A stretch of 64,000 nucleotides of DNA from Shewanella schlegeliana (GTDB lineage Bacteria > Pseudomonadota > Gammaproteobacteria > Enterobacterales > Shewanellaceae): contig NZ_JAESVD010000003.1 of the NCBI RefSeq assembly GCF_016765635.1, positions 124,001-188,000 on the forward strand. The letters run 5' to 3'. Within the stretch, counting starts at the first letter, position 1. Each line of letters opens with the position of its first letter. A model generated the notes under the pieces. That model had not been told where the DNA came from. It did no database searches and saw only the letters and a program-made list of their open reading frames with translations. This document shows, piece by piece, positions 36,492-45,825 of this stretch. Position numbers and translations under genes: made by a program.

Positions 36492-39347
36492 TTATCCGCC
36501 TAAGATCTCTTGGTAGATAACCTCAATTTGCTCGCTATAAGGCTTAACGTCATCTATCGGCAACACAGGCTTCTTCTGCTGCAGTACCAACCTATGGCTT
36601 TCATCGCGCAGGTGGCAATAGACCTGAGTTAATAGCTGTGCGGTCTCAAAAGGTAGCAGCTCTAACTCGGCAAGCTCGGCGAAGATCCTCACATTATCAG
36701 ACCAAAACGACAGTGACTTGTGATCGCAAGCGTGAGCTAACACTAGGTACTGGGCGAGAAACTCGATATCGGCAATACCGCCGCAGCTCTGCTTAAGATC
36801 GAACATTCCCTCGTCGACTCTTAATAGATGATCGCGCATCTTAAGCCGCATCTCTCGCACATCTTTGGCCAGAGTCTCGTTATCCCGCCGCGTCTCAAGC
36901 ACTTCCGCCCTTAGTTCATTGAATCGACTGGAAAGGGAAGCATCACCAAACATAAAGCGCGCCCTCACCAAGGCTTGATGCTCCCAGGTCCAGGCATCGT
37001 TGCGCTGGTACTCGCCAAAATGTTCGATTTCACTAACCAATAACCCTGATGCGCCAGAGGGTCTTAGACGCATGTCCACCTCATAGAGCTCACCTGAGTT
37101 AGTACGGGTCGAAAAGAGATGCAACACTCGTTGAGCCAGCTTTAAATAGAAGTGGCCGATATCGATCGCTCTGTCGCCGTTAGTCTGCCCAGCTTGGCTG
37201 CCATTATGAAGAAAGACCAGATCCAAGTCTGAGCCGTAGCCAAGCTCGATCCCCCCGGCCTTGCCATAACCGACGACGGCAAACCCCATCTCGTTGTCTT
37301 TAAGGTTTTCAGGCACGCCATGACGGGCACTCACCTGTGCCCATGCCTGATGTACCACCTGCTCGATAATCGCTTCGGCGAGGAAGGTCAAGTGGTCACT
37401 CACCTCCATCACAGGCAATACTCCAGTCACATCTGCGGCAGCAATCTTTAACTGCTGTGATAACTTAAACTGGCGCAGCGCTTCCATCTGCTGCTCCATA
37501 TCATCCTCGGGTACTCTAAGCAGATATTGGCGCAGTTCACTGCCGTAATCATCGAGGGATGTGGTGTCATAGAGCTGCGCCGGGTCGATAAGCTCATCGA
37601 GCAACATAGGAAACTTGGCTAGCTGCTCTGCAATCCACGGGCTTGCAAGACAAAGGCTGACCAGCTGCTGCCTCGCACCGGGGTTTTCACACAAGAGTTC
37701 AAGATAGGTTGTTCGAGTTAAGATCTGATCTAACACCTTAGACACCTGCTCAAATGCTTTTGAGGGGGTTGCCACTGAGGTAAACTCACACAAGAGCTTA
37801 GGCATCAATTTATCTAAGGTCTCGCGCCCTCTAGGACCAATGGTGCGGCGCACCACTGTTTCATGCCAACTATTAAGCAGAGGCCAGAGCTTCTCGTCAT
37901 CTATGCCCTGCTCCTCTAATATGGCTAAGGCGTGATCATCTTCATAGGCATTCCATAGCTGCTGGGTCCAGGTCTCATTATGATCATCAAGATTATTACC
38001 ACCGACGGCATCGTTAAAGTGGCGGTGGATCTGCCTCATCGCGGTCTCGATTTGCTCGCGCAGATCCATCTCGGTATCGGCATTGAGGGCATAACATAAT
38101 CGTTGCCAGTTAAGCTCATCGCTCGGCAGGGTTTGCGTCTGCTCATCGTTAATCGCCTGCAGTAAATTCTCGACTCGGCGCAGCAAGATATAGCTTTTTT
38201 CAAGCTCATCAACGGCCAAGTATTCCAGCTGCCCCATCTGGTAAAGGGTATTGATCGCGCCAAACAGACTCTGCTGACGCAATGCGGGCTCGCGACCACC
38301 ACGAATAAGCTGAAAACTCTGCACCACGAACTCGACCTCACGAATACCACCGGCACCGAGCTTAATATTGTCGGTGAGCTTTCTGCGGCGTACCTCTTGG
38401 GTGATCAAGCCCTTCATTTTTCGCAGTGACTCAATGGCCGAAAAATCCAAATAGCGGCGGTAAACAAAGGGTCTGAGCAGATCATGTAGCTCGTCAGAAT
38501 CCGATGTCCAAGGCCCGAGCGCACGCGCTTTGACCATGGCATAGCGTTCCCAGTCACGTCCCTGCTCTTGGTAATAATCTTCTAAGCCACTGAAGCTCAC
38601 CACTAATGGTCCACTTTCACCGTAGGGGCGCAGGCGCATATCGACGCGATACACAAAGCCATCTACCGTGACCTGATTCAATAGGTTAACTAGGCGCTGC
38701 CCCATACGGATAAAGAACTGTTGGTTCTCTATGGCGCGGCGTCCGCCGATGGTTTCGCCATGCTCGGGGAAGGTAAAGATCAGATCGATATCGGAGGAGA
38801 AATTCAGCTCTCGCCCCCCTAATTTGCCCATGCCCAAGATCAATAGCTTCTGTGGCTTGCCTTGCCTATCACTTGGGGTGCCCTGTGAGGTGCACATCTC
38901 TTTATACAACCAGTCGCGAGCGGCAATCACTAACGCTTCTGCCAAGGCGGATAGATCTAATAATGACTCTTTGATCTCGCTATAATCAAAAAAATCACGC
39001 CAAGCGATGCGTACCATCTGACGATTACGGTACTGACGTAAAATACGTTTTACCTGCTCCTCATCGGTAACTGGCGTTAACAGTTCACTCAGCTCACCAT
39101 CAAAGCCTTGGCGCTCAATATTATGCAGCTCATGCTCGAATAATGCGGGGATCCAGTCAGGGTTACGACATAGTTGCGTGCCGATAAAGTCACTCAACGC
39201 AAAGACAGTTTTTAGCTCTTGTTGCTGTGCTTGCGTCAATGATGACACTAATTGCGCCGAGCTATCATTCAGTCTTTGCCAATACAGTTCTGCAGTCGCA
39301 GCCATTTGAGTGGAGACAAGCTTATTACCCAGTGAAGCCGTGTGCAT
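36492..39347 (-). CDS. glnE: bifunctional glutamine synthetase adenylyltransferase / adenylyl-removing enzyme
   Basis: A 951-residue cytosolic enzyme (E. coli 946) that adenylylates and deadenylylates glutamine synthetase in response to PII and glutamine. Two nucleotidyltransferase domains are visible: [16 protein letters not shown] in the first half (deadenylylation) and [16 protein letters not shown] in the second (adenylylation), each with the metal-binding D-x-D. The start at MHTASLG has AGGGA upstream; the frame runs open 180 bp further, which I reject as it crosses a palindromic operator-like site. Monocistronic. A GACATATTATGTC palindrome lies 27 bp before the start codon. Confidence 0.95.
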   Translation of the reverse strand: MHTASLGNKLVSTQMAATAELYWQRLNDSSAQLVSSLTQAQQQELKTVFALSDFIGTQLCRNPDWIPALFEHELHNIERQGFDGELSELLTPVTDEEQVKRILRQYRNRQMVRIAWRDFFDYSEIKESLLDLSALAEALVIAARDWLYKEMCTSQGTPSDRQGKPQKLLILGMGKLGGRELNFSSDIDLIFTFPEHGETIGGRRAIENQQFFIRMGQRLVNLLNQVTVDGFVYRVDMRLRPYGESGPLVVSFSGLEDYYQEQGRDWERYAMVKARALGPWTSDSDELHDLLRPFVYRRYLDFSAIESLRKMKGLITQEVRRRKLTDNIKLGAGGIREVEFVVQSFQLIRGGREPALRQQSLFGAINTLYQMGQLEYLAVDELEKSYILLRRVENLLQAINDEQTQTLPSDELNWQRLCYALNADTEMDLREQIETAMRQIHRHFNDAVGGNNLDDHNETWTQQLWNAYEDDHALAILEEQGIDDEKLWPLLNSWHETVVRRTIGPRGRETLDKLMPKLLCEFTSVATPSKAFEQVSKVLDQILTRTTYLELLCENPGARQQLVSLCLASPWIAEQLAKFPMLLDELIDPAQLYDTTSLDDYGSELRQYLLRVPEDDMEQQMEALRQFKLSQQLKIAAADVTGVLPVMEVSDHLTFLAEAIIEQVVHQAWAQVSARHGVPENLKDNEMGFAVVGYGKAGGIELGYGSDLDLVFLHNGSQAGQTNGDRAIDIGHFYLKLAQRVLHLFSTRTNSGELYEVDMRLRPSGASGLLVSEIEHFGEYQRNDAWTWEHQALVRARFMFGDASLSSRFNELRAEVLETRRDNETLAKDVREMRLKMRDHLLRVDEGMFDLKQSCGGIADIEFLAQYLVLAHACDHKSLSFWSDNVRIFAELAELELLPFETAQLLTQVYCHLRDESHRLVLQQKKPVLPIDDVKPYSEQIEVIYQEILGG

Positions 39348-39373
39348 AATAATCCCTAACAATTTTGTATATC

Positions 39374-39386
39374 GACATATTATGTC
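39374..39386. promoter_or_regulatory. GACATA-T-TATGTC palindrome upstream of glnE
   Basis: A 13-bp palindrome (39374-39386) identical to the one at 43464-43476. It lies between the likely glnE promoter (TATATC-like -10 at about 39393-39400 on the minus strand) and the start codon, a position that suits a repressor site. The remaining 39387-39699 holds both promoters and nothing else I recognise. Confidence 0.6.
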
Positions 39387-39699
39387 GTTGATGATATAGA
39401 TAGAGCGTGAATAATTGTGAGCAACTTTTTCAAATAATGTTGGCCAGTTGAGGCTATTTTCTCTAACTGCGCTATGAAAGCAGGAACGGTAGTATTTTTG
39501 TGCTCTAATAGGCAATACTATACTCAAGCAGTGGCAATTGCAGTAACGCCAAATAATTTCTCTTGCGAATTCAATGTTTCAGCAAGTAGAAACAGACTTA
39601 ATAAGCTAAGATATCTTCGGTCTTATAGGCCTACTTGTCTTCGCATTAAGTGATATGGACTTGGCCACTTTAAGTAAAATAACCCAATTTGGAGAAACT

Positions 39700-40659
39700 A
39701 TGGCAGGAATGCTAACCCGCGTTCTCACCGTCTTAATGGTTTTCGCCCTCGCAGGATGCGGCGATGACAGACCTGCTCAAGTGGCTAAGTATCAGCAGCT
39801 AACACAGCAGCGCTTGGATACCCTTAGCACTATGCTAAGTGACGGTCAGATCCGCAATGCGAATTTGCTAAAGCAATACGTGCAAGTATTGGAGAAGCAA
39901 AAGCCCGATTTAAGCCCCTTACTAAACGAGCTTGCCACCGATGCAACTAATCGTGGGCCGATGTTTACCTCGCTCACGCGGCGCTTAACCGAATCACAGA
40001 ATCCTGCGAACTTTGTCGATATCGACCAGCAGTTAGCCGAGGTAGAAAACCTTTACCAAGCGGCGGACCCGAGTCTGTATAACGATATGCTGTCCGATCC
40101 CCTTAACGTGGTCGCCGATATGTCTGGTGGCGCACTCGCACGGGTTAACTCTATTAGCCGTGAAGCTGCTGCGCTTGCCAATGGCGCAGAAGACTTTGGT
40201 GCCGGCAGTCAATTAGTGGGCAACCCAGCTTACGGTAGCTGGCAGACTGGCTCAAACGGTATGTCATTCTGGGCTTGGTACGGCATGTATTCCATGTTCT
40301 CTAACCTGACCCGCGGCCCAATCGGTTACGATCGCTGGTCTAGCCGCCGTAACTACAGTTACTACAACGATGTTGGCCGCTACCGCTATACCTCGCCAAA
40401 ACAGGCTAGAGCACAGACTCAAACCTATGAGCGCACTAAGAAACAGTTTAATTCTCAAGGTCGTAAGTTTGATAGCCCCTATGCTAAGTCGCGTACCGGC
40501 TCAACTAGTCTTTCGAGACAAAGTAGCAGCACGCCAAAAGCCAGTTCAACAGGACGCACCGCGAGCAGTAAGAGCAAGTTCCGCTCTAACTACTCTAAGG
40601 ACAGCAGCTTCCGTAATTCCAGCAGTCGTACCACTCGCGGTGTTCGCCGAGGCAAATAA
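39700..40659 (+). CDS. lipoprotein of the PspA/DUF350 island
   Basis: A 319-residue lipoprotein. The signal peptide ends in a lipobox (F-A-L-A-G-C near residue 20). Residues ~25-150 are helical; the C-terminal ~100 are rich in Ser, Arg, Tyr and Lys (R-S-N-Y-S-K-D-S-S-F-R-N-S-S-S-R) with a W/Y-rich stretch ahead. The Ser/Arg tail recalls E. coli YjfM, whose gene also lies next to a DUF350 gene, but the N-terminal part is not alike to my eye. The start has GGAG six bases upstream. The DUF350 gene follows after 13 bp, and one terminator ends both, so they form an operon. Function unknown. Confidence 0.65.
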   Translation: MAGMLTRVLTVLMVFALAGCGDDRPAQVAKYQQLTQQRLDTLSTMLSDGQIRNANLLKQYVQVLEKQKPDLSPLLNELATDATNRGPMFTSLTRRLTESQNPANFVDIDQQLAEVENLYQAADPSLYNDMLSDPLNVVADMSGGALARVNSISREAAALANGAEDFGAGSQLVGNPAYGSWQTGSNGMSFWAWYGMYSMFSNLTRGPIGYDRWSSRRNYSYYNDVGRYRYTSPKQARAQTQTYERTKKQFNSQGRKFDSPYAKSRTGSTSLSRQSSSTPKASSTGRTASSKSKFRSNYSKDSSFRNSSSRTTRGVRRGK

Positions 40660-40672
40660 TTAAGGAACCCTT

Positions 40673-41572
40673 ATGACATTTTTACAAAACCACGGCCTCA
40701 CCCCAGAGCTGATGATCATCCTAATTATCGATATCACCATCGCCGTGCTGTTGCTGGCTTTGATGCGCTACCTACAGGGATGGACGGTAAAGGTTAATAG
40801 TCGCCATGAGCTAGCCGAAAACGACAACTTTGCCTTCGGTATTAGTACCGCCGGAGCCGTGATGGCGCTGGGTATCGTGCTAACCGGTGCAATTACCGGT
40901 GAAGCCGCCGAGTCCTACTTAGTCGAGGCGATAGGCATGACAGCCTATGGCCTATTCGGTCTTGTGCTGATAAAACTTGGCCGTTTCCTACACGATAAAA
41001 TAGCCCTCAATGATATCGATAAGAACGCGTTAATCCTTAAGGGCAACCTCTCGGTCGCCATCGTCGATGCCACCGCAGCGATTGCCACAGCGATTATCAT
41101 CCGCTCGGTACTCCTGTGGGCAGAAGATCTTACGGTTTATACCTTTATCGCTATCTTTAGTGCCTTTGCCATTTCTCAGCTGATGCTTGTGCTACTCACC
41201 CGTGCGCGCGAGAACCGTTATGCTAAGCGTAACCAAGGTGCATCGATGCAAGATGCCTTTGCTCAAGGGCATGTGGCACTGGCGATTCGCCATAGTGGCT
41301 ATATGCTTGCCATGGCCTTTAGCTTTAACGCTGCGAGTCACTTTATTATCTTCGACCCGCACGCCTATGTAGCGAACTTGATCGGCTGGCTGATCTTCTC
41401 AATAGTGATGCTGCTCTCTCTGTCACTGCTTATCAAACTCGTTAAAAAACTGGTGTTGGCCAAGATCAATCTATGTGAAGAGGTTGAGAAGCAACACAAT
41501 ATCGGTCTTGCAGCCGTGGAGATGGCGATCAGCGTCTCAATTGCGATTATCCTCGCGGCCTTGATGGCCTAA
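40673..41572 (+). CDS. DUF350 membrane protein with two repeats (YjfL-like)
   Basis: A 299-residue inner-membrane protein with about eight transmembrane helices in two halves of four. Each half has the DUF350 pattern (N-F-A-F-G-I-S-T-A-G-A-V-M-A-L-G in the first; H-V-A-L-A-I-R-H-S-G-Y-M-L-A-M-A in the second). E. coli YjfL has one unit of about 130 residues, so this is a doubled form. DUF350 function is unknown, but its genes recur beside PspA and polyamine-enzyme genes, as here. Confidence 0.82.
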   Translation: MTFLQNHGLTPELMIILIIDITIAVLLLALMRYLQGWTVKVNSRHELAENDNFAFGISTAGAVMALGIVLTGAITGEAAESYLVEAIGMTAYGLFGLVLIKLGRFLHDKIALNDIDKNALILKGNLSVAIVDATAAIATAIIIRSVLLWAEDLTVYTFIAIFSAFAISQLMLVLLTRARENRYAKRNQGASMQDAFAQGHVALAIRHSGYMLAMAFSFNAASHFIIFDPHAYVANLIGWLIFSIVMLLSLSLLIKLVKKLVLAKINLCEEVEKQHNIGLAAVEMAISVSIAIILAALMA

Positions 41573-41580
41573 GGTTAAGT

Positions 41581-41609
41581 AAAAGGGAGCGCTCGGTGCG
41601 CTCCCTTTT
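41581..41609 (+). terminator. intrinsic terminator after the DUF350 gene
   Basis: A perfect 12-bp stem (AAAAGGGAGCGC / GCGCTCCCTTTT) with loop TCGGT. It divides the lipoprotein-DUF350 unit from the spermidine-synthase-like gene. Confidence 0.88.
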
Positions 41610-41704
41610 CGATCGCCTTGCTTAGTGAAAGTCGATTAACAGGATTTTTAATAGCGACTATCACGACTAAGAATTATCTATAATCAATAAGCTACAGACA
41701 CCCA

Positions 41705-43432
41705 ATGCAAACCAACTCAAGCAGCACTACCACTTCAACCCATAATAAAACCATAGAATCAGGCAAACTCGGCTGGTTCGACGATGCCTTACTGCTCGGT
41801 ATCATGGCCGTGCTCGCAGGCTGCGGCCTGATCTATGAATACCTGCTGTCCCATTATGCAGGGCGTATTCTCGGGGCGCTCGAAGCCGCCATCTACACCA
41901 TGATCGGCCTGATGATCGTCTCCATGGGCCTCGGCGCCTTTGCCGCCCGTAAAATTCACTGCGCCTTCACTGGCTTTGCAGTATTGGAGCTCTGCGTCGC
42001 CCTTTGTGGCTCGTTGGCGATCTTAATCACTGCCGCCGTGATTGGCTTTGGTCAGCAGTTACCCCTTGTTATCGCCAATACCCTTGGCCTACCCGCCGAT
42101 CAGCTGCCCGATGGCGGCTTTATAGGTACCTTGCAAAAACTCAGCGAATATCTGCCTTATGTGTGGGGGGTATTGCTCGGCCTGATGATAGGTATGGAGA
42201 TCCCGCTTATTGCCCGCGTGCGCCAAGCACTGTCTGAAGCGCACCTAATGCACAACGCAGGAACCATCTATGGCGCTGACTATGTTGGTGCCGGTATTGG
42301 TGCGGCCATCTGGGTCGGCTTTATGCTGGCAATCGATATTCAGCTGGCAGCGGCGCTCACGGCAAGCTTTAACCTACTCGCTGGTTTTCTGTTTATCTGG
42401 CGCTTCTGGCATCAAATACGTCATGTAAAACTGCTATTAATAGGTCACTTTATCGCGACTGGGATCTTAGTGTTATTGGCTCTGCATGGTCCTTCATGGG
42501 AGCAGAGTTTCAATAACCTGCTCTATAAAGACAAGGTCGTTTATGCCAAAGCGACCCGCTTTCAGCAGCTAACCTTTACCGAGCGTTTAAGAGGCAACGG
42601 CCTAGGGCCTGTGCACTCGCTCTATATCAATGGTCGACTGCAGTTCTCTAGTAGTGATGAGCATATCTATCACTCCTTCTTGGTACACCCAACCATGGCG
42701 GCCAGCGCTCGTCACGACAAGGTGTTAATCATTGGCGGCGGTGACGGCTTAGGCCTGACTCAAGTGCTGCAATGGCAACCCGAGCAAGTAACCCTGATGG
42801 ATCTGGATAGTGAGCTGGTAGAGCTGTTTAAGCAACCATCGAGCGATATGCCTGAGAATTTGAGTAAGGCACTATTGGCGCTCAATCAAGATGCACTAAA
42901 CGATCCCAGAGTCAGAATAATGTATGACGATGCCTTTAACGGTGTCGATAAGTTGCTGGCGAAAGAAGAAAAGTTCGATGCGATTATTGTCGATCTGCCC
43001 GACCCAAGCCATCCAGATCTTAATAAGCTCTATTCCGATGCATTCTATTTAAAGCTAAAGGAACTAATGAGTAATGACGCTGCCTTAACCATACAGTCGA
43101 CGTCACCTTACCATGCCCCTAACGCCTTTATTTCGGTGGGTAAGACCTTGGAGCTTGCAGGCTTTAATGTCGATCAATACCACCATAATGTTCCTAGTTT
43201 TGGTGAATGGGGCTGGAGTATTGCCACCTTAGGTGGAAAAAGTGCCCGAGCTAGGCTACAAAGTGTGCAGCAATTGCCCGTGGATGATCCTTGGCTAACC
43301 CCAGGACTGATCCATGCAGCTTTTGAGTTTCCGGGGAATTTTTATCAGCACAAGCCAGAGATTAAGCCCAATGTTTTAGGTTCAAGCCAGCTGTATCAAT
43401 ATCATCAGCAGGCTTGGTTAGAAAATCAGTAG
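41705..43432 (+). CDS. membrane-fused spermidine-synthase-like protein
   Basis: A 575-residue protein. The first ~265 residues hold seven to eight transmembrane helices. The rest is a SpeE-type aminopropyltransferase fold with the nucleotide loop I-I-G-G-G-D-G-L-G near residue 340, an acidic residue after the next strand (L-M-D-L-D), and V-D-L-P-D-P-S-H-P in place of the D-S-S-D-P of SpeE, which keeps the putative catalytic Asp. It may transfer an aminopropyl group from decarboxylated SAM at the membrane, but a true substrate is not known. It has its own promoter region, since a terminator lies upstream. It is followed by the yjfI-like operon after 91 bp. Confidence 0.8.
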   Translation: MQTNSSSTTTSTHNKTIESGKLGWFDDALLLGIMAVLAGCGLIYEYLLSHYAGRILGALEAAIYTMIGLMIVSMGLGAFAARKIHCAFTGFAVLELCVALCGSLAILITAAVIGFGQQLPLVIANTLGLPADQLPDGGFIGTLQKLSEYLPYVWGVLLGLMIGMEIPLIARVRQALSEAHLMHNAGTIYGADYVGAGIGAAIWVGFMLAIDIQLAAALTASFNLLAGFLFIWRFWHQIRHVKLLLIGHFIATGILVLLALHGPSWEQSFNNLLYKDKVVYAKATRFQQLTFTERLRGNGLGPVHSLYINGRLQFSSSDEHIYHSFLVHPTMAASARHDKVLIIGGGDGLGLTQVLQWQPEQVTLMDLDSELVELFKQPSSDMPENLSKALLALNQDALNDPRVRIMYDDAFNGVDKLLAKEEKFDAIIVDLPDPSHPDLNKLYSDAFYLKLKELMSNDAALTIQSTSPYHAPNAFISVGKTLELAGFNVDQYHHNVPSFGEWGWSIATLGGKSARARLQSVQQLPVDDPWLTPGLIHAAFEFPGNFYQHKPEIKPNVLGSSQLYQYHQQAWLENQ

Positions 43433-43461
43433 AGTTTATTTTTGAATCGTAAAGATAGCGC

Positions 43462-43512
43462 TTGACATATTATGTCGCGGTGTTATCTTTAATCACAGAC
43501 ATAATATGTCAA
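43462..43512 (+). promoter_or_regulatory. promoter with two GACATA-W-TATGTC operators
   Basis: A consensus -35 TTGACA (43462-43467) and -10-like TATCTT (43484-43489) with a 16-bp spacer. One palindrome (43464-43476) overlaps the -35; a second (43498-43510) lies at about the transcription start. Extended by two bases, the two arms form a perfect 15-bp inverted repeat with each other. Centres are 34 bp apart. This is a layout for strong repression of the operon that begins at 43524. Confidence 0.72.
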
Positions 43513-43523
43513 TAAGGACAAAT

Positions 43524-43937
43524 ATGAATATCCACACAATTGCCAACCACCTAAATGAACTTGGCGACAACAGCCATACTGGCTTTCAATTTGATTGTTA
43601 TCCAATTAATGGTGACGTGGAAGTCTTACAAGTTAACGTAGTTGGTCGTGAAGAGATCCCGGTATTCGTATCGGTCACGGACAACCAGATCCTTTGCATC
43701 AGCTATTTATGGGGCGAGGATGAAGTAAATCAAGAACGTCGTGCAGAGATGTTTGAGACCATGTTAGAGCTCAACATTCCAATGCCACTGTCATCGTTTG
43801 CCAAGATTGACGATAAGTACGTGGTTTATGGTGCACTATCGGTGCACTCAAGCATGCAAGAGATTGAGCAGGAGCTATCTGTTCTTTCTGATAATTGTCT
43901 CGAAGTAATCGACGAACTCGTCGATTACCTGAATTAA
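43524..43937 (+). CDS. yjfI: DUF2170 family protein (YjfI-like)
   Basis: 137 residues, acidic, soluble, with an alpha/beta pattern (V-L-Q-V-N-V-V-G-R-E-E-I-P-V-F-V-S-V) typical of DUF2170. In E. coli yjfI is the gene just upstream of the PspA-like yjfJ, the same order as here. Function unknown. The start at MNIHTIANHL has AAGGA six bases upstream; a shorter-spaced ATG 18 bp earlier lies inside the second operator. The PspA-like gene follows 12 bp after. Confidence 0.85.
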   Translation: MNIHTIANHLNELGDNSHTGFQFDCYPINGDVEVLQVNVVGREEIPVFVSVTDNQILCISYLWGEDEVNQERRAEMFETMLELNIPMPLSSFAKIDDKYVVYGALSVHSSMQEIEQELSVLSDNCLEVIDELVDYLN

Positions 43938-43949
43938 AGGAGCCACATC

Positions 43950-44639
43950 ATGGGCATTCTAAACAAAATTCTTACGGCCTTCCGTGGCGGTGCTACTGAA
44001 GTTGGCCAAGGCATCGTAGATGCAAACTCTACTCGTATCTTCGAACAAGAAATTCGTGATGCAGAGAAGCACCTTACTAAGGCTAAGCGTGACTTAACTG
44101 AAGTGATGGCTAAAGAGATGCAAGCGAGCCGCGAAGTCGATCGCCTAAAGCGCTCTATTGCCGAGCACGAAGGTTATGTGACTCAAGCCCTTGAAAAAGG
44201 TAACGAGCCACTAGCACTTGAAGTAGCAGAGAAAATTGCACAGCTTGATCAAGAACTTGCTGATCAACAATCTGCTAATGACAGCTTTAGCGCCCATGCG
44301 ACTCGTCTAAAAGAGCTTGTGCGTAAGACTGAGCGTCAAGTTGCCGATTATCAGCGCCAGCTAACTATGGTTAAGACCACTGAAAGCGTGCAAAAAGCCA
44401 CTGCGACGATTACTGATTCGTTTGCGGGCAGCAACTCAAAGCTTCTTAACGCTAAGGATTCACTAGAGCGTATCAAGGCACGTCAGCAATCATTCGATGA
44501 TCGCTTAAAAGCCTCTGAAACCCTAGCGGAAGAGAACAGCGATAAAGCATTGCATGACAAGCTAGCCGAAGCAGGTATTGGCGAACAGAAGTCTAACGCT
44601 AATGCTGTTCTCGATCGCATTAAAGCACGTAAAGGTTAA
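43950..44639 (+). CDS. yjfJ: PspA/IM30 family membrane-stress protein (YjfJ-like)
   Basis: A 229-residue protein, almost all helical coiled coil, starting M-G-I-L-N-K-I-L-T-A-F-R-G-G, an amphipathic helix as in PspA-like proteins. PspA/IM30/Vipp1 proteins are ESCRT-III-like and build oligomers on damaged inner membrane. It is the second gene of yjfI-yjfJ-yjfK, with tight spacing (12 and 11 bp). No pspB, pspC or pspF gene is near, so control is not by the classic Psp route. Confidence 0.9.
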   Translation: MGILNKILTAFRGGATEVGQGIVDANSTRIFEQEIRDAEKHLTKAKRDLTEVMAKEMQASREVDRLKRSIAEHEGYVTQALEKGNEPLALEVAEKIAQLDQELADQQSANDSFSAHATRLKELVRKTERQVADYQRQLTMVKTTESVQKATATITDSFAGSNSKLLNAKDSLERIKARQQSFDDRLKASETLAEENSDKALHDKLAEAGIGEQKSNANAVLDRIKARKG

Positions 44640-44650
44640 AGGAGACTGGC

Positions 44651-45301
44651 GTGGGATTTCTAAGCCGCCTATTTGGCAAAAAAGAGGAACCTAAACGTCA
44701 ACTCGACCACCCATCAAAACTCAACAAGGGAGATATGATCTCCCTTGATGATAGTTTTGCACTGCCACCACAACTTCGTGGTCAGCAACTGCGAGTTGAA
44801 GCGGTGAATACCTATGAGTATCAGCGTAAACAGCAAACAGAGTGGGTGTTAAAAGGTCACAGTGGCGATGCGATTTTTCTTAATCTTGATGAAGATGACG
44901 AAACCTATCTCGCCCTTTCGATTAAATTAAGTCGAGGTCAGGTTGAGCAGTTCTTCGATCTCGATCAGTTTAGCGAGATCTTCGAAGATGCTGGTAAGGC
45001 TGAGCTTGATACGCAACTGCTATCATCTGACTTGAGTGATTATGAGCAGTGGTTGTCACCTCATTATCATCAAGTGACTTCAGGCAGTTTTGGCTATTTC
45101 CACCGCCAAGACTACCGTGGCCTTAGACCTCCTCAAGACGCCGACGGTGCAACGGGAGAGCCGTTTGAGTCCTATCAGCTACTTGACGATAACGAAGACA
45201 AGGCTGTCGATGTCGAGGTCTATGAAAGCGGTGAAACCGATGTGATGCTCACCCTCTACCGACCTTTATCCGATATCAGAGAGTATTGGCCAGGCACTTA
45301 A
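44651..45301 (+). CDS. yjfK: DUF2491 family protein (YjfK-like)
   Basis: 216 residues, GTG start with GGAG six bases upstream. It begins M-G-F-L-S-R-L-F-G-K-K-E-E-P, a short amphipathic start followed by a beta-rich acidic domain (D-E-D-D-E-T-Y-L-A-L-S, then Y-E-S-G-E-T-D-V-M-L-T-L-Y-R). The layout and position match E. coli YjfK (DUF2491). Function unknown. Last gene of the yjfIJK-like operon; no clear hairpin follows. Confidence 0.82.
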   Translation: MGFLSRLFGKKEEPKRQLDHPSKLNKGDMISLDDSFALPPQLRGQQLRVEAVNTYEYQRKQQTEWVLKGHSGDAIFLNLDEDDETYLALSIKLSRGQVEQFFDLDQFSEIFEDAGKAELDTQLLSSDLSDYEQWLSPHYHQVTSGSFGYFHRQDYRGLRPPQDADGATGEPFESYQLLDDNEDKAVDVEVYESGETDVMLTLYRPLSDIREYWPGT

Positions 45302-45377
45302 ATGAATGGTTCTAGATACAGATCTAGAGCCATTTTTTGTTTCAGCTCCAATGAGTGGTAGCATGGAAACAATTTTT

Positions 45378-45411
45378 CACCTTGTTAATACGCCCGCACC
45401 TTGTTAATACG
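45378..45411. repeat. 15-bp direct repeat CACCTTGTTAATACG x2
   Basis: Two exact copies (45378-45392 and 45397-45411), 19 bp apart, 27 bp before the start codon of the tandem RHH gene. Such a pair could be an operator for that gene. Confidence 0.8.
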
Positions 45412-45437
45412 GATTGGTAAAATTAGGTACCTCACCC

Positions 45438-45767
45438 ATGACCAAACAAAAAAATCCTCTTCCTCCGCAGTGGCAACAGAACCAAAAAGCGGCCAAAGCG
45501 ACTCAAATTGCCTTCGATCTGGATGAAAAGTTCCAATATGCTATTCGTAAGGCTGCGCTCGATGCAGGGGTGAGTCCATCGGATCAGATCAGGGAAATTC
45601 TCGGCTTAAGCGTGACTAAACGCCCTAAGCGTCCCCGCCTCACCGTATCATTAAGCCCGAGTGATTATGAAATTTTAGCTCAGAAATATAATCTATCCGC
45701 AGAGCAACAACTTGAAATTAAAAAATATGTATTAGATGATTTAATACAATTTAGTGCTGATAAATAG
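45438..45767 (+). CDS. tandem ribbon-helix-helix DNA-binding protein
   Basis: 109 residues. Two segments fit the ribbon-helix-helix pattern: residues ~22-56 (strand T-Q-I-A-F-D-L, helix D-E-K-F-Q-Y-A-I-R-K-A-A, turn, helix P-S-D-Q-I-R-E-I-L) and ~66-105 (strand P-R-L-T-V-S-L-S, helix, turn L-S, helix ending V-L-D-D-L-I). RHH proteins normally dimerise; two copies in one chain would make a covalent pseudo-dimer. An upstream TTG in frame is less likely than this ATG. It sits between yjfK and the channel gene with 58 bp to the latter. I infer a regulator of the island, not shown. Confidence 0.6.
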   Translation: MTKQKNPLPPQWQQNQKAAKATQIAFDLDEKFQYAIRKAALDAGVSPSDQIREILGLSVTKRPKRPRLTVSLSPSDYEILAQKYNLSAEQQLEIKKYVLDDLIQFSADK

Positions 45768-45825
45768 GCACAAAACACGGTGCCAGATGGCTATTTGCTG
45801 GCACCTATGAAGATGGACCTAAACT

